Assembly (NCBI GenBank): GCA_001942185.1
Contig: MKJV01000073.1
Span: 48,512 to 112,511, forward strand
Source of the DNA: Pseudonocardia sp. CNS-004
GTDB lineage: Bacteria > Actinomycetota > Actinomycetes > Mycobacteriales > Pseudonocardiaceae
Length of the DNA: 64,000 nucleotides
Direction: 5' to 3'
The notes below the pieces were generated by a model. That model made no database searches. It worked only from the letters and a program-made list of their open reading frames with translations, and was not told where the DNA came from. Shown in pieces: positions 54,424 through 63,679 of this stretch (its first letter is position 1; every line of letters begins with the position of its first letter). A program made the position numbers and the translations under genes.

Positions 54424-55029
54424 CTACAGCGCGGTCGTGCGGCCCATGAACGCGCCCTCCGGGAAGCCCGCCACCGCGATCGCCCGGAAGCCCAGCCGGT
54501 CGTAGAACGCGCGCGCAGCGCCGTTGGCCGGGTCCATCTGCAGGTGCACCCCCGGCACCCCGCGCCCGTCCAACGCCGCCAGGAACGTGGTCATCAGGGC
54601 CCTGCCGTGCCCGGCGCCCTGGTAGCCGGGCAACAGGTCGATGTGCAGGTGGGCGGGATGGTCGGCCACCTCGGCCACGAGCATCCGCTCCGGGTCGTGC
54701 AGCACGCCGACCAGCCAGTCGAGCGGCGTGGCGGGTTGTGCCGGCCGCGGGTAGCGCGCCGCGAGCGGCGGCAGCCACTCCTCCCGGAACCACGCCGCGA
54801 ACGCCGGCGTGTCCGCCGTGCCGAGCACGTACCCGACGGCCCCACCGCCGTCGTCGAGCACGAACGCGAGCTCCGGCTCGTGCTCGACGTAGGGCAGCGC
54901 GAAGATGCTCGGCAGCAGGTCGGGGTCGGGGAACCGCCGGCGGGAGTCGCCTCCCGCGTCGCCGGTGAGGATGCAGATCTCGGCGACTGCGGCCCGGTCC
55001 TCCGGCCGGTAGGGGCGGATGATCGGCAC
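54424..55029 (-). CDS. GNAT family N-acetyltransferase
   Basis: 201 residues from GTG 55029 (IIRPYRPEDRAAVAEICILTGDAG). The acetyl-CoA loop is LLPGYQGAGHGRALMTTFLAAL with the Q/RxxGxG/A type pattern, and HLQMDPANGAARAFYDRLGFRAIA is the typical C-terminal motif. Residues HLHIDLLPGYQ resemble the GNAT domain associated with glycoside hydrolases in some bacteria. The substrate is unknown. It lies behind the creatininase gene on the same strand, separated by a strong hairpin that may end the operon transcript. Confidence 0.86.
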   Translation of the reverse strand: MPIIRPYRPEDRAAVAEICILTGDAGGDSRRRFPDPDLLPSIFALPYVEHEPELAFVLDDGGGAVGYVLGTADTPAFAAWFREEWLPPLAARYPRPAQPATPLDWLVGVLHDPERMLVAEVADHPAHLHIDLLPGYQGAGHGRALMTTFLAALDGRGVPGVHLQMDPANGAARAFYDRLGFRAIAVAGFPEGAFMGRTTAL

Positions 55030-55081
55030 GGCGTCACGGTAGTGCGCCCCGGAGCCCCCGACTCGCCCGCACTCAGAGCGC

Positions 55082-55162
55082 GACTCTCGTGCACTGATAC
55101 CGCGACTCGCGGGGTGGGGGTTCCCACCGCCCCGCGAGTCGGGGTCTGGGTGCACGCGAGTC
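55082..55162. repeat. Nested hairpin/REP-like element
   Basis: Outer arms GACTCTCGTGCA (55082-55093) and TGCACGCGAGTC (55151-55162) enclose inner arms CGACTCGCGGGG (55103-55114) and CCCCGCGAGTCG (55130-55141), with TGGG/CCCA inside the loop. The repeated word is CGCGAGTCGGGGT. It lies between the creatininase stop (55167) and the GNAT start (55029) and is probably a terminator or REP-like element. It lacks the TGATC/GATCA ends. Confidence 0.7.
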
Positions 55163-55166
55163 GGGG

Positions 55167-55942
55167 TCAGGCGGGTGTGGTGAAGCGGTGGGCCTCCACG
55201 ATCACCTCGGCCAGCCTGCCCACCGCCCCCTCGAAGATCATCTTGCCGTGCTCCGCGCTGGCACCGGTGGGGTCGCCGATGTGGCCGTCGGGCCCGAAGT
55301 CGGCGCTCGTCCAGCCGAACGACACCGGCTTGCCGAACCCGATGTGCTCGAACGAGCGCAGGGCCTCGGGCACGCGGCGCCGCGCGTGCTCCATGTGCAC
55401 CAGGTCGGGACGCAGGTGCAGCATCAGCGACGTCTCGCCGTGGCCGCCGTGCACGCCCATGCCGTACTCGGTCTCCGCCGACGTCCGCCCGCCCTGGTCG
55501 GCGGGCACCGAGAGGTGCGCGAAGAACGTGCGCAGCCCGAACTTGATCCGGATCTCGCGGCACGCCACCTGGCCGAGCGCGGAGTTGCCGCCGTGCCCGT
55601 TGACGAAAAGCAGCCGCGTGATGCCCGACGTCGAGAGCGATCGGCCGATGTCCACGAGGGTGCGCATCAGCGTGTCCCAGGACAGCCAGATCGTGCCGGC
55701 CGACCAGTGGTGCTCGTCGGACTTCGTGTACGCCAACCCCGGGAGCAGCACGACGGGTGCCGTGCCCGCCTCCGCGACGCGCGCACGGCGGCCTCGGCCG
55801 CCTCGCTCGCCGTGACGTAGTCGGTGGAGACGGGCAGGTGCGGCCCGTGCTGCTCGATCGCCCCGAGCGGGAGCACCGCCACGGTGTCCGCCGGCAGCGC
55901 CGCCACCTGGGGGCCGGTGAGGTCGATGAACCGCGGCACCAT
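55167..55942 (-). CDS. Creatininase family amidohydrolase, frameshifted
   Basis: ATG 55942 shares its A with the stop of the FAD oxidase gene. N-terminus: LTGPQVAALPADTVAVLPLGAIEQHGPHLPVSTDYVTA, with metal ligands Glu and His of EQHGPHLP. The frame changes near 55775 and continues VVLLPGLAYTKSDEHHW (His ligand region), LLFVNGHGGNSALGQVA (Gly-His-Gly-Gly-Asn hallmark), MGVHGGHGETSLMLHLRP with another ligand Glu. Creatininases open lactam or imide rings or act on related amides. Last enzyme of an operon with a FAD oxidase and ABC importer, so it probably hydrolyses a ring amide of the imported compound. Confidence 0.87.
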
Positions 55943-57281
55943 CAGCGCACCCCGATGTTCACGCGCGTGTCGACCGGCGGGGCGGCCGTGAGCTTGCCCG
56001 GGTTGAGCAGCCCCTTCGGGTCCGTCACCCGGGCGGTCTCGATGGCCAGCTCGACGTTGCGGTCGACGTACCACTGGTGCGGCGAGTGGACCCCCACCCC
56101 GATCGCGTCCAGCTTCGGGATCCCGGCGAGCACGGCCTCCTCGCCCCGGTACTCGGCGACGATCATGGCGCCCGGCCCGTGGCCGAACAGCTCCAGGTGC
56201 AGGTGCACCGGCCCGTCGTACACCTCCCGCACGGCGTCGGGATCGTCCCAGATCGGGGTGCCGCCCGACTCCATGTGGAAGAACGTGCGGTCCGGGTTGC
56301 CGCGCTGGAAGAACCAGATCGGGTGGTTGTAGGACATGCCGGAGAGGCGGTCGGTCTCGGTGTAGTCGGTGAGCGTGGCGACGTGCTCGCCACCCGTGGC
56401 CATCCGCCGCTCCACCTCCGCCACGGTGGACGCCTCGGCGATCACCCGCAGGCTGAACCGCGTGGGGTCGAGCGTCATCGGCGCCGTCAGCGTCGGCACG
56501 AGCGCGGGCTCGTCGGCCGACGCCAACCGCGGGAGCTGCGGCAGGTCCAGCAGCGAGCGGTGGACCGCCACCAGATCGGCGTAGGAGGCGAAGCTCCCGT
56601 AGACGGCCGCCCAGTCCCGCGCGGGATCGGTGCGGATCTCCACGTCGACGAGGATGCCGGTGACGCCGTAGGTGTGGATGTACGCGTCGAGCTCGTCGCC
56701 GGTGATCCGGCGCATGTCGCCGCTGCCGTCCATGGGTGCGACGAGCGCCGAGACGACGAAGCCGTCGGCCGTGGTGCGGTGCTCGATCGTGCCGGTTCCC
56801 GCGCTGCCGCCACCGATGAACCCACCGACCGTGGAGCTCTTCGTGGACGGGTACATCCAGATGTCACGCCCGGCGGCGCGGCCCACCTTGTCGATCGCGG
56901 TGAGCCGGGCGCCGCGCCCGCCGTGATCGTGCCGCCCGGGTTCACGGTGATCGAGTCGAGGCCGCGCAGGTCGAGCAGGATGCCACCGTCGAACGGGGTG
57001 GCCTGCCCGTAGTTGCCGGTGCCCGCCCCGCGCGGGGTGACCGGCACGTCGTGCTCGAAGGCCACCCGCAGCAGCTGCGGTACGTGCTCGGGCTGCGTGG
57101 GGCGCACCACCGCGTCGGCGAGGTAGCGCCCTGCCGGCACCTTCTCCTGCAGCACGGGCGACATGCGCGACCAGTCCGAGGAGACCTTGAGGATCAGCGC
57201 CGGGTCGACCGACACCGTGCCCGCGCCGAGCCGCGTGATCTCGGCGACGGCGCCGGCCGTGCGCTCTGCAGTGGTGCTCAC
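55942..57281 (-). CDS. FAD-binding oxidoreductase (VAO/PCMH type), frameshifted
   Basis: From ATG 57281, overlapping the substrate-binding gene by 4 bases. The FAD domain reads DAVVRPTQPEHVPQLLRVAFEHDVPVTPRGAGTGNYGQATPFDGGILLDLRGLDSI in parts. The frame changes near 56915 to VGRAAGRDIWMYPSTKSSTVGGFIGGGSAGTGTIEH, which is the second FAD loop. The C-terminal FAD-linked oxidase domain ends ETARVTDPKGLLNPGKL, the family hallmark. About 445 residues. These enzymes oxidise alcohols, hydroxy acids or amines. Its neighbours suggest it oxidises the imported heterocycle or its open-ring acid. Confidence 0.87.
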
Positions 57282-58449
57282 GGGCCCGCCATCTTGATCG
57301 ACGGGTCGATGAAGTCGTTGGTGTACATGCTCGCCGCGTCCGGGACGCTGGTGATCGTGCCCTGGGCCTGCAGGATCGGTCCGAACGTGGACACGATCTC
57401 CTGCATGCGGTCGGGGTCGAGCTGCCCGAACACGCCCGACGCCGGGTCGTTCTTCACGAAGCCCTGCTCCACCTGCGCCTTCGCGGAGAACTCCGCGCCG
57501 CCGACGAGTAGCTCCACCCGGTCTGGTACGCCTCGACGAGCTCCACGATCAGCCGGTTCGTCGGGGCCGGGTCGGCGAGGTAGTCGATCTGCGACTGCTG
57601 CATGATCGGCACGAGCTTCTGCAGGCAGGGGCGCAGCTCCTCGAGCTTGTCGGCGCGCACCGCGAGCGGCTCCGGGTAGATCGAGTAGCCGTAGTTGGCG
57701 AGCGGCTCGTACCCGACCGGGCGGCCCCACTGCGAGATCTCGTTCTCGTAGACGTACGGCTCGGCCGTCGCGAACCCCTGCTGCAGGATCGTCGGCTCGG
57801 ACACGAACCGCGCGGGCGTGCCCTCGTAGCTGGTGTCGACCTGCGCCTGCTGGACGATGCCCTGGCTCACCAGCAGCGCCGGGATGACGTCGCCCGCGGT
57901 GACGACCGGCGAGCCGGTGGCGGCGACCTCGCGGATCGTGGTCGCCCCCGGGTGGGTCTCCGGGTCCCACATGAGGATCTGCGGGCTCACGGTCAGCTGC
58001 GAGGCGACGGCGACGGTCGGCTGGTCGGCGAACGCGGCGATCGCCGTGTCGCTGTTGACCGCGCCCAGTGTGATCGAGTCGTCCAGGTACATGAGCGCCG
58101 GCACCGGCTGGAACCCGACGTTGGGCCCGCCGGGCCGCACCTCGACGTCCACGCCGGTGTCCACGCCCTGCGTGACCAGTGATCCGGTGACCGACTTGGC
58201 GCTCGTGTCGACGGAGTAGTCCGGCCCGACGAGCGAGTACATCGAGCCGTGCTCGGCCTCGGGCTGCCAGTCCTGCTGCAGTACCACCGTGGCCGGGCAG
58301 ACCCCGGCGAGGTCGAGCGTGCCGCCCGCCTCCGCCGCGGGGGCGGCGGGGGCGGCCGTGTTGGCGGACTCCTCCCCGCCGCCGCAGGCGGACAGCGCGA
58401 GCGCTGCGGCCAACGCCGTCGCGACTAGTGGGCCGGATCTGCTGATCAT
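57278..58449 (-). CDS. ABC transporter substrate-binding lipoprotein (NMT1/THI5-like), frameshifted
   Basis: Starts ATG 58449 with a lipoprotein signal (SGPLVATALAAALALSACGGG, lipobox LSAC). The mature domain reads PATVVLQQDWQPEAEHGSMYSLVGP and has the NMT1/THI5-like layout (FVSEPTILQQGFATAEPYVYENE, YGYSIYPEPLAVRADKL). The frame changes near 57520 and ends with QGTITSVPDAASMYTNDFIDPSIK, a typical THI5-like tail. It binds the substrate outside the cell for the adjacent permease and ATPase. THI5-like proteins usually carry pyrimidines, sulfonates or aromatic compounds. Confidence 0.87.
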
Positions 58450-58471
58450 GGGAGCTCCTGGTGGGCGGGGG

Positions 58472-59320
58472 TCAGCGGGCGACTCGGCCGTACCAGCGGC
58501 CGACGACCGCCCGGTCGAGCACGGCGAAGATCGTGAAGATCACGACGCCGAAGAGTGCGGTGAGCGTGACGGAGGTGAGCAGCGCCTCCATCTGCAGACG
58601 CTGGGTGTAGACGCGCAGCAGACCGCCGATGCCGGGGGAACCCTGCTGGAAGAAGTAGTCGCCGACGATCGCCCCGATGACCGAGAGCCCCGCCGCGTTG
58701 CGCAGCCCGGTGAAGATCGACGGCACGGCGGCCGGGAACTGCAGCTTCACCAGCCGCTGCCAGCGGGTGGCCTTGTTGAGCGTGAACAGGTCGTGTGCCG
58801 CGGCGCTCGCCGACTGCAGCCCGAACAGCGTGTTGGCGACCATCGGGAACAACGCGATGATCACGCAGACCGCCACCCTGGCGAGGAAGGAGTAGCCCAG
58901 CCAGATCCCGATCAGCGGCACCAGCGCGAGGATCGGGATCGTCTGGAGGATCACCGCGTACGGGTAGAGGACCTTCTCCGCCCACGCCCACTGCGACATC
59001 ACCACCGCGTAGGAGATGCCGAACACCACCGCGATCACGAGGCCGACGAGCGCCACCGCGAAGCTGCGGGCCAGCGCCTCCATCATCGGGCCCATCAGCT
59101 GCGGGTTGGAGAAGGTGGTGCCGTACACCTCGTGCGGGGGCGGCAGCAGGAACCGCTGCTTCGCCGGCAGCACCAGGTACGTGACCAGGTACCAGACCGC
59201 CACGAAGCCCACCAGCGCCCCGATGATCGGGAGCGCGCTGCGCAACGCCGACCGTGCGACGGAACGCGGCGGATCGGCCTGCGGGGCAGGCGTCTCGACC
59301 CGCGTCTCCACCGTGGTCAT
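58472..59320 (-). CDS. ABC transporter permease (SsuC/TauC type)
   Basis: Intact, 282 residues; ATG 59320 overlaps the ATPase stop by 4 bases. Six membrane segments; the first is ALPIIGALVGFVAVWYLVTYLVL. The EAA loop that touches the ATPase is HDLFTLNKATRWQRLVKLQFPAAVPSIFTGLRNAAGLSVIGAIVGDYF in parts, the standard form of the SsuC/TauC/ThiX permease group. It forms the channel for the THI5-like binding protein. Confidence 0.92.
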   Translation of the reverse strand: MTTVETRVETPAPQADPPRSVARSALRSALPIIGALVGFVAVWYLVTYLVLPAKQRFLLPPPHEVYGTTFSNPQLMGPMMEALARSFAVALVGLVIAVVFGISYAVVMSQWAWAEKVLYPYAVILQTIPILALVPLIGIWLGYSFLARVAVCVIIALFPMVANTLFGLQSASAAAHDLFTLNKATRWQRLVKLQFPAAVPSIFTGLRNAAGLSVIGAIVGDYFFQQGSPGIGGLLRVYTQRLQMEALLTSVTLTALFGVVIFTIFAVLDRAVVGRWYGRVAR

Positions 59321-60068
59321 GAGTGCTCCCCCAACGCCGTCGAGACGCGCCCGGTGATCTCGCCGAACTCGGCCGAGTACCGCAGCTCGGGTGGCCGCGG
59401 GTAATCCCACGGGATCGGGATCTCCGCCACGATCCGGCCCGGCCGCCCGCTCATCACGAGCACACGCGTGGACAGGTACACCGCCTCCGACACCGAGTGC
59501 GTGATGAACAAGCCTGCGAACCGCTCCTGCCGGAAGATCCGCTGCAGCTCGGTCTGCATCTGCAGGCGGGTGATCTCGTCGAGCGCGCCGAACGGCTCGT
59601 CGAAGAGGGCGAGGTCGGGCTCCGCCACCAGCGCACGGGCCAACGAGACACGCATCCGCATACCGCCCGAGAGCTGCCGCGGGTGCTGCGACTCGAACCC
59701 GGTGAGGCCCACGAGGTCGAGCGCCGCGCGGGCCCGGGACCGCCGCTCCTCACGGGATGCGCCGCGCAGCTCGCCCACCAGCTCCACGTTGCGCAGGGCG
59801 GTGCGCCACTCCAGGAGCGTCGCGTCCTGGAAGACGTAACTCGTGGCACGCGCGGACACCTCGATCGAGCCGCCGGTGGCGGTCTCCAGCCCGGACGCCA
59901 GCCGCAGCAGGGTGGACTTGCCACAACCCGACGGCCCGACCACGGTGACGAACTCACCGGAGTCCAGGGACATGCTCACGTCGGTGAGAGCGACGGTGCC
60001 GGTCGGGAACCGTTTGGTCACCCCTTGCAGCGCAGCGTTCGGGTGCGCTCGGCGGTTTCGGTGGTCAC
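59317..60068 (-). CDS. ABC transporter ATP-binding protein (SsuB/TauB type)
   Basis: The open frame begins at 60021, but GTG 60068 (VTTETAERTR, then after a frame change near 60042 NAALQGVTKRFPTGT) is the likely true start. Walker A VVGPSGCGKSTLLRLASGL, Q loop SYVFQDATLLEW, signature LSGGMRMRVSLARAL, Walker B DLALFDEPFGALDEITR and switch His in FITHSVSEAVYLS are all present. It powers uptake together with the permease (58472) and binding protein (57278). Confidence 0.9.
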
Positions 60069-60073
60069 GGTCG

Positions 60074-61335
60074 CTACCTCACATCGGTGAGCGGTGGTGG
60101 GGCAAGTTCGGGGTCGGTCGAGGTGGGGAGGTCCACGTCCCGAACGGTCCTGGTGTCGGCGACGATCCGCCCCCCGGACACCACGATCCGCGCGTCCACC
60201 GCGCCCGCGAGGACGTCACCCAGGTCGCCGTCCGGGACGAGGAGGAGGTCGGCCGCGTCGCCGGGTGTGGTGCCGGCCGGTGGCAGCCCGAGCACGGTGC
60301 GCGCGCCGGTGGTGACCGCGGCCAGCGCCTCCGACGGGCGCAGGTGGGCGGCCGTCATCAGCAGCGACGTGGTCTCGAACGGGTCGGCGCGCCCCGCCGG
60401 GTTGAACGGGTCGCGCAGGTTGTCCGCGCCCGCGGCGAGCGGGACCGAGGCACCGAGGATCTGCCGCACGGCGGCGATCCCGCGCGGCGGTGCGTGCGTG
60501 GCGTCGCGACCCTGCAGGTACAGGTTCGTGATCGGCAGCGTGACGATGCCGAGCCCGGCCCGGGCGGCGAGGTCGAGCACCCGCGCGAGTCGCTCCGGCG
60601 GGAGCATGCCCAGGCGCACGCAGTGGCTCGCCGTCACCCGCTGCGCCAACCCCCGGGCGAGCACCTGCTCGGCGAGGTCGACGATGTCGAGGCCCGCGTC
60701 CGACGGCGGGAGCCCGGTCTGCTCGTCGGCGTGCAGGTCGACGGGCAGGTCGAACCGCTCGGCGAGATCGAGCATGCGCGCGGTCTCGCGGCGCGGGTCG
60801 GGGGCGATGTGCGGGCAGCCACCGATGACGTCGACCCCGCGGGCGGCCGCCTCGGCCAGCACCGCGTCGGGGGTGGCGTGGCCCGCCAGCATGCAGACCT
60901 GCAACGTGACCCGGCCGCGCAGCTGCTCCCGCACGGCCACCAGCGCGTCGATCCCGCGCATCGGGTCGCCCGTGCCGGGGACGTCCACGTGGGAGCGGAT
61001 CGCGGTGATCCCGTTCGCGACGTAGCGCCGCACCGCCGCCAGCGCCCGCTCGGCGATGTCGGCGGAGTCGATCCCCTCCACGAGTGCCTGCCACTGCGCG
61101 ATCGCGGCCGGGAGGTCGTTGCCGGCCGCCGGGTCGACCCGGGGCGCGGTGAGCGCCTTGTCCAGGTGTGCGTGCGGCTCCACCGCGGACGCAGCACCCG
61201 CCACCCCGTGGCGTCGACGTCCGCGCCCGGGCCGCCGTCGGCCGCCGGGTTCGCGCTGATCCGGCCGTCCACCACCTGCAGGTCGGCAACCGTGCCGTCC
61301 AGCATCCGCACCCCGCGCAGGGACCGCAGCCGCAC
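60074..61335 (-). CDS. Cytosine deaminase-like amidohydrolase, frameshifted
   Basis: GTG 61335 begins VRLRSLRGVRMLDGTVADLQVVDGRIS. The frame changes near 61200 to EPHAHLDKALTAP, the metal motif HxHLDKxLT of cytosine deaminase-type amidohydrolases. Further ligands are in AIRSHVDVPG, LPVDLHADEQTG, RVTASHCVRLG and PLAAGADNLRDPFNP (final Asp). About 420 residues. A Shine-Dalgarno-like AAGGAGGAA at 61399-61407 (minus strand) has no ATG or GTG just after it, so the start may be mis-sequenced and lie about 20 codons upstream. It probably deaminates or hydrolyses a cyclic amidine, pyrimidine or related compound taken up by the ABC importer. Confidence 0.85.
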
Positions 61336-61431
61336 GCCCGAGAGCCGTGCCGCGGCGTCCGGCGCCCCGATCGGGCGGACGAGTTGCTCGTCGATAGCTT
61401 CCTCCTTGACCGGCCATCTACCTGCACAATA

Positions 61432-61444
61432 TTGATGGAGTCAA
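61432..61444. promoter_or_regulatory. Candidate operator for the XRE-cupin regulator
   Basis: The dyad TTGATGGAGTCAA (TTGA arms with a 5-base spacer) is followed at once by CATTGACGG, a further half-site. It lies in the 170-base gap between the divergent amidohydrolase and XRE-cupin genes, in the most AT-rich part of the gap. Binding by the XRE-cupin protein is only inferred. Confidence 0.4.
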
Positions 61445-61510
61445 CATTGACGGACGTTAGGGAGCCCATGTTTCGACGACGTTGCCGCTTCCGCGCGGCC
61501 GTGTGAAACC

Positions 61511-62092
61511 GTGCCGACCGCGAACGGCCCCGAGAAGGCGGCCGACGCCCGGCTGGGCCGCGCCATCCGCGCCGCCCGCCACGGCCGCGGGATGACACTG
61601 GCCCAGGTGGCGGCACACTCCGGGCTCTCCCAGCCGTTCCTGTCGCAGCTGGAGCTCGGGCGCACCCGTCCGTCCATGCGCTCACTCTTCCGGATCGCCA
61701 CCGCGCTCGGCACCACCCAGCAGGCACTCCTGGGCCGCGCCGCGGACCCGGCACCCGGCGAGGCCGTGCGCGGGGACGACGCCGCGCTCCTCGACGTCGA
61801 CGCGGGCGGCGCCCGCCTGCTGCTGCACGACCCCGGCGGCGCCGACGTCACCGAGTTCGTCGGCTCGCCGCAGGAGTTCGGGGACTTCTTCCGCCACGAA
61901 CGCACCGAGCTGCTCTACGTCGCCCGCGGCACCGTGGAGGTGGAGCTGCGCGAGGACGGCACGAGCCGGTTCAGCACGCTGCACGCCCGCGACTCGATCA
62001 CCTACCCTGGCCGGGTGGAGCACCGGTTCCGGCAGGTCGGGCCGCAGACCTGCGTCGTCGTGCTGGTGCACTCGGGGGCGCCCGATGCCTGA
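61511..62092 (+). CDS. XRE-cupin transcriptional regulator
   Basis: Intact 193-residue protein from GTG 61511. HTH: GRAIRAARHGRGMTLAQVAAHSGLSQPFLSQLELGRTRPSMRSLFRIATALGTTQQ in standard XRE form. The cupin barrel has FFRHERTELLYVARGTVEVEL and RDSITYPGRVEHRFRQVG, with the metal or ligand His and Glu of HERTELLYVARG and the His of VEHRF. It diverges from the amidohydrolase/ABC/FAD oxidase/creatininase operon and overlaps the PNPOx-like gene by 8 bases, so it is the probable regulator of both. Confidence 0.9.
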   Translation: MPTANGPEKAADARLGRAIRAARHGRGMTLAQVAAHSGLSQPFLSQLELGRTRPSMRSLFRIATALGTTQQALLGRAADPAPGEAVRGDDAALLDVDAGGARLLLHDPGGADVTEFVGSPQEFGDFFRHERTELLYVARGTVEVELREDGTSRFSTLHARDSITYPGRVEHRFRQVGPQTCVVVLVHSGAPDA

Positions 62093-62674
62093 GGAGCTCT
62101 CCGGCCACCCGCTCGACGTGCTGGCCCGCTGGGCCGACGAGGCCCGGCAACCCACGATGACCTTCGCGACGGCCGACGCGGACGGCGTCCCGCACGCCCG
62201 CACCGTGCTCGTCACCGGCGTCGACCGGCTCGGGGTGCGCTTCCACTCCTCCACCCCCACCACGAGACCCGCGACATCGCCGCCAACCCGCACGCCTCCG
62301 CCGTCTTCCACTGGCCCGCGCTCGAACGGCAGGTCGTGCTGCAGGGCCGCGCCGCCGAGCTCGACCCAGCCACCTCCCGGTCCGGCTACCTCGACCAGCC
62401 GCGAAGCCTGCAGCTGCTCGCCTGGGCCAACCAGGCCCTCCTCCCGCACCTGCACCCGCCCCACTACGCCGTGCCCCCCGGCGCCGTGGAGGAGGCGTAC
62501 GCCGCGGCCGCCGCCGACCCCGCCTCCCACGAGGCCCCCACCACCTGGACCACGATCCGGCTGGAACCCCACCGCGTCGACTTCTGGCAGGCCGGCACCG
62601 AGACCTCCCCGTCGACGAAGACCCGGTTCGTGCGCGACGGGGAGGGGTGGCACCACTTCCCCGTGCTGCCCTGA
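62085..62674 (+). CDS. PNPOx-like flavin enzyme (pyridoxamine 5'-phosphate oxidase family), frameshifted
   Basis: ATG 62085, 8 bases inside the previous gene. From the start: VLARWADEARQPTMTFATADADGVPHARTVLVTGVDRLGVRFHSS. The frame changes near 62262 to HETRDIAANPHASAVFHWPALERQVVLQGRAAEL in parts, then RSLQLLAWANQALLPHLHPPHYA and VDFWQAGTETSPSTKTRFVRDGEGWHHFPVLP, which mirrors the PdxH C-terminal dimer and FMN-binding motif (RxxR replaced by KTRF). About 195 residues. It is a flavin enzyme; in this context it might oxidise or reduce an intermediate of the cluster's pathway. Confidence 0.82.
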
Positions 62675-62678
62675 ATCG

Positions 62679-62740
62679 TGATCGCCCGGATCGGGACATG
62701 AGCTGCAGTCCTGCAGCTCATGTCCCGATTCCGCTGATCA
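62679..62740. repeat. TGATC...GATCA element (62 bp), copy 11
   Basis: 62 bases with a perfect 19-base inverted repeat, ATCGGGACATGAGCTGCAG (62690-62708) and its complement (62711-62729), with a two-base loop. It fills the whole space between the PNPOx-like stop (62674) and the AbiEi/DUF559 stop. Its right-hand TCA (62738-62740) is the stop codon TGA of the minus-strand gene. It should act as a bidirectional hairpin terminator. Confidence 0.9.
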
Positions 62741-63627
62741 AGCAGCTGCCGCCAGGGTTTGGCTGATCTCGACGATCGAGGCCGCCGGCTGCTCGTGCAG
62801 CCCGTGCCAGGTGAAGCGGAGCAGGTCCCAGCCGCTGCGGGTGATGAAGTTGCCCTTGCGGCGGTCGTTGCGGAACCGGTCCGGATCGACGTGCCATGCC
62901 CAGCCGTCCACCTCGATGGCCAGCCGCTGAGCGGGGAAAGCCAGGTCGATCCGGTATGGGCCGAGCGGATGGCCGAGCACCCAGCCGTCGATACCGGCAC
63001 CTCGGAGCAGGCGCACGAGCAGCCGCTCCGCCGCCGAGTCGGCGCGGTCGGCGGCGGCGACGAGGAGGCGACCGGCCGTGGAGGAGCCGGTGCGGCCCAT
63101 GTTGCGGCAGAAGCTGCGATAGACGGCGGGGAATCGAACGTGCTTCTGCAGCGCCCGGTCGAGGAACGTGGAACCGTCGCGCAGGGCGACGGCGGTTTCG
63201 AGGGCCGCGAACGGTGGGGCCGCTACCCGGATGCCGCGGCCGCGAGCCTCGGCGGGTTCGGTGACGTCAGCGCCGTAGCGGTCACGGCGGCCGAGGCGGA
63301 CGCAGGTTGGGATCGCGGCTTGGTGTGGCCGGGGACGGTGAGGTCGATGATCGCGGGGGCCTGGTCGAGCATGTGGTGCCAGTGAGCGGCCGCCGGCCCG
63401 GTGACGACGGCATCGACGCCTGCCCAGAGCCAGGCCGCACGGATGCGGGCCTCAGCGGTGCAGCGGTGGCCGCCCACCAGGTAGACGCGCGGGTGCAGTC
63501 GGGTCCAGCGGCCTTCCCGGACGCGTCGCTGCACGGTGGCGGCCGAGATCCCGGTGGCGACGGCCTGGGCGAGGGTGATCACGCCCGCCTGGCGGGCGAC
63601 GAGCCGCTCGAAAGACACGCCGAGCAT
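62738..63627 (-). CDS. AbiEi-type winged-helix/DUF559 nuclease-like protein, frameshifted
   Basis: N-terminus from ATG 63627: RLVARQAGVITLAQAVATGISAATVQRRVREGRWTRLHPRVYLV, the AbiEi_4-like winged helix, then IRAAWLWAGVDAVVTGPAAAHWH. The frame changes near 63290 to RRDRYGADVTEPAEARGRGIRVAAPPFAALETAVALRDG in parts. The C-terminal part in the frame ending 62738 has the DUF559 (VSR-like) nuclease core PYRIDLAFPAQRLAIEVDGWAWH and WDLLRFTWHGL, with PD-(D/E)xK-type residues D...E-V-D. About 295 residues in all, normal for this actinobacterial family. It is linked to type IV toxin-antitoxin antitoxins by name, but no partner toxin is visible. Confidence 0.8.
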
Positions 63628-63679
63628 CGTCGGGTACCTCGGGCCCGGCCCGTGGCGATTCGGCAGAACTCGACGGCCA

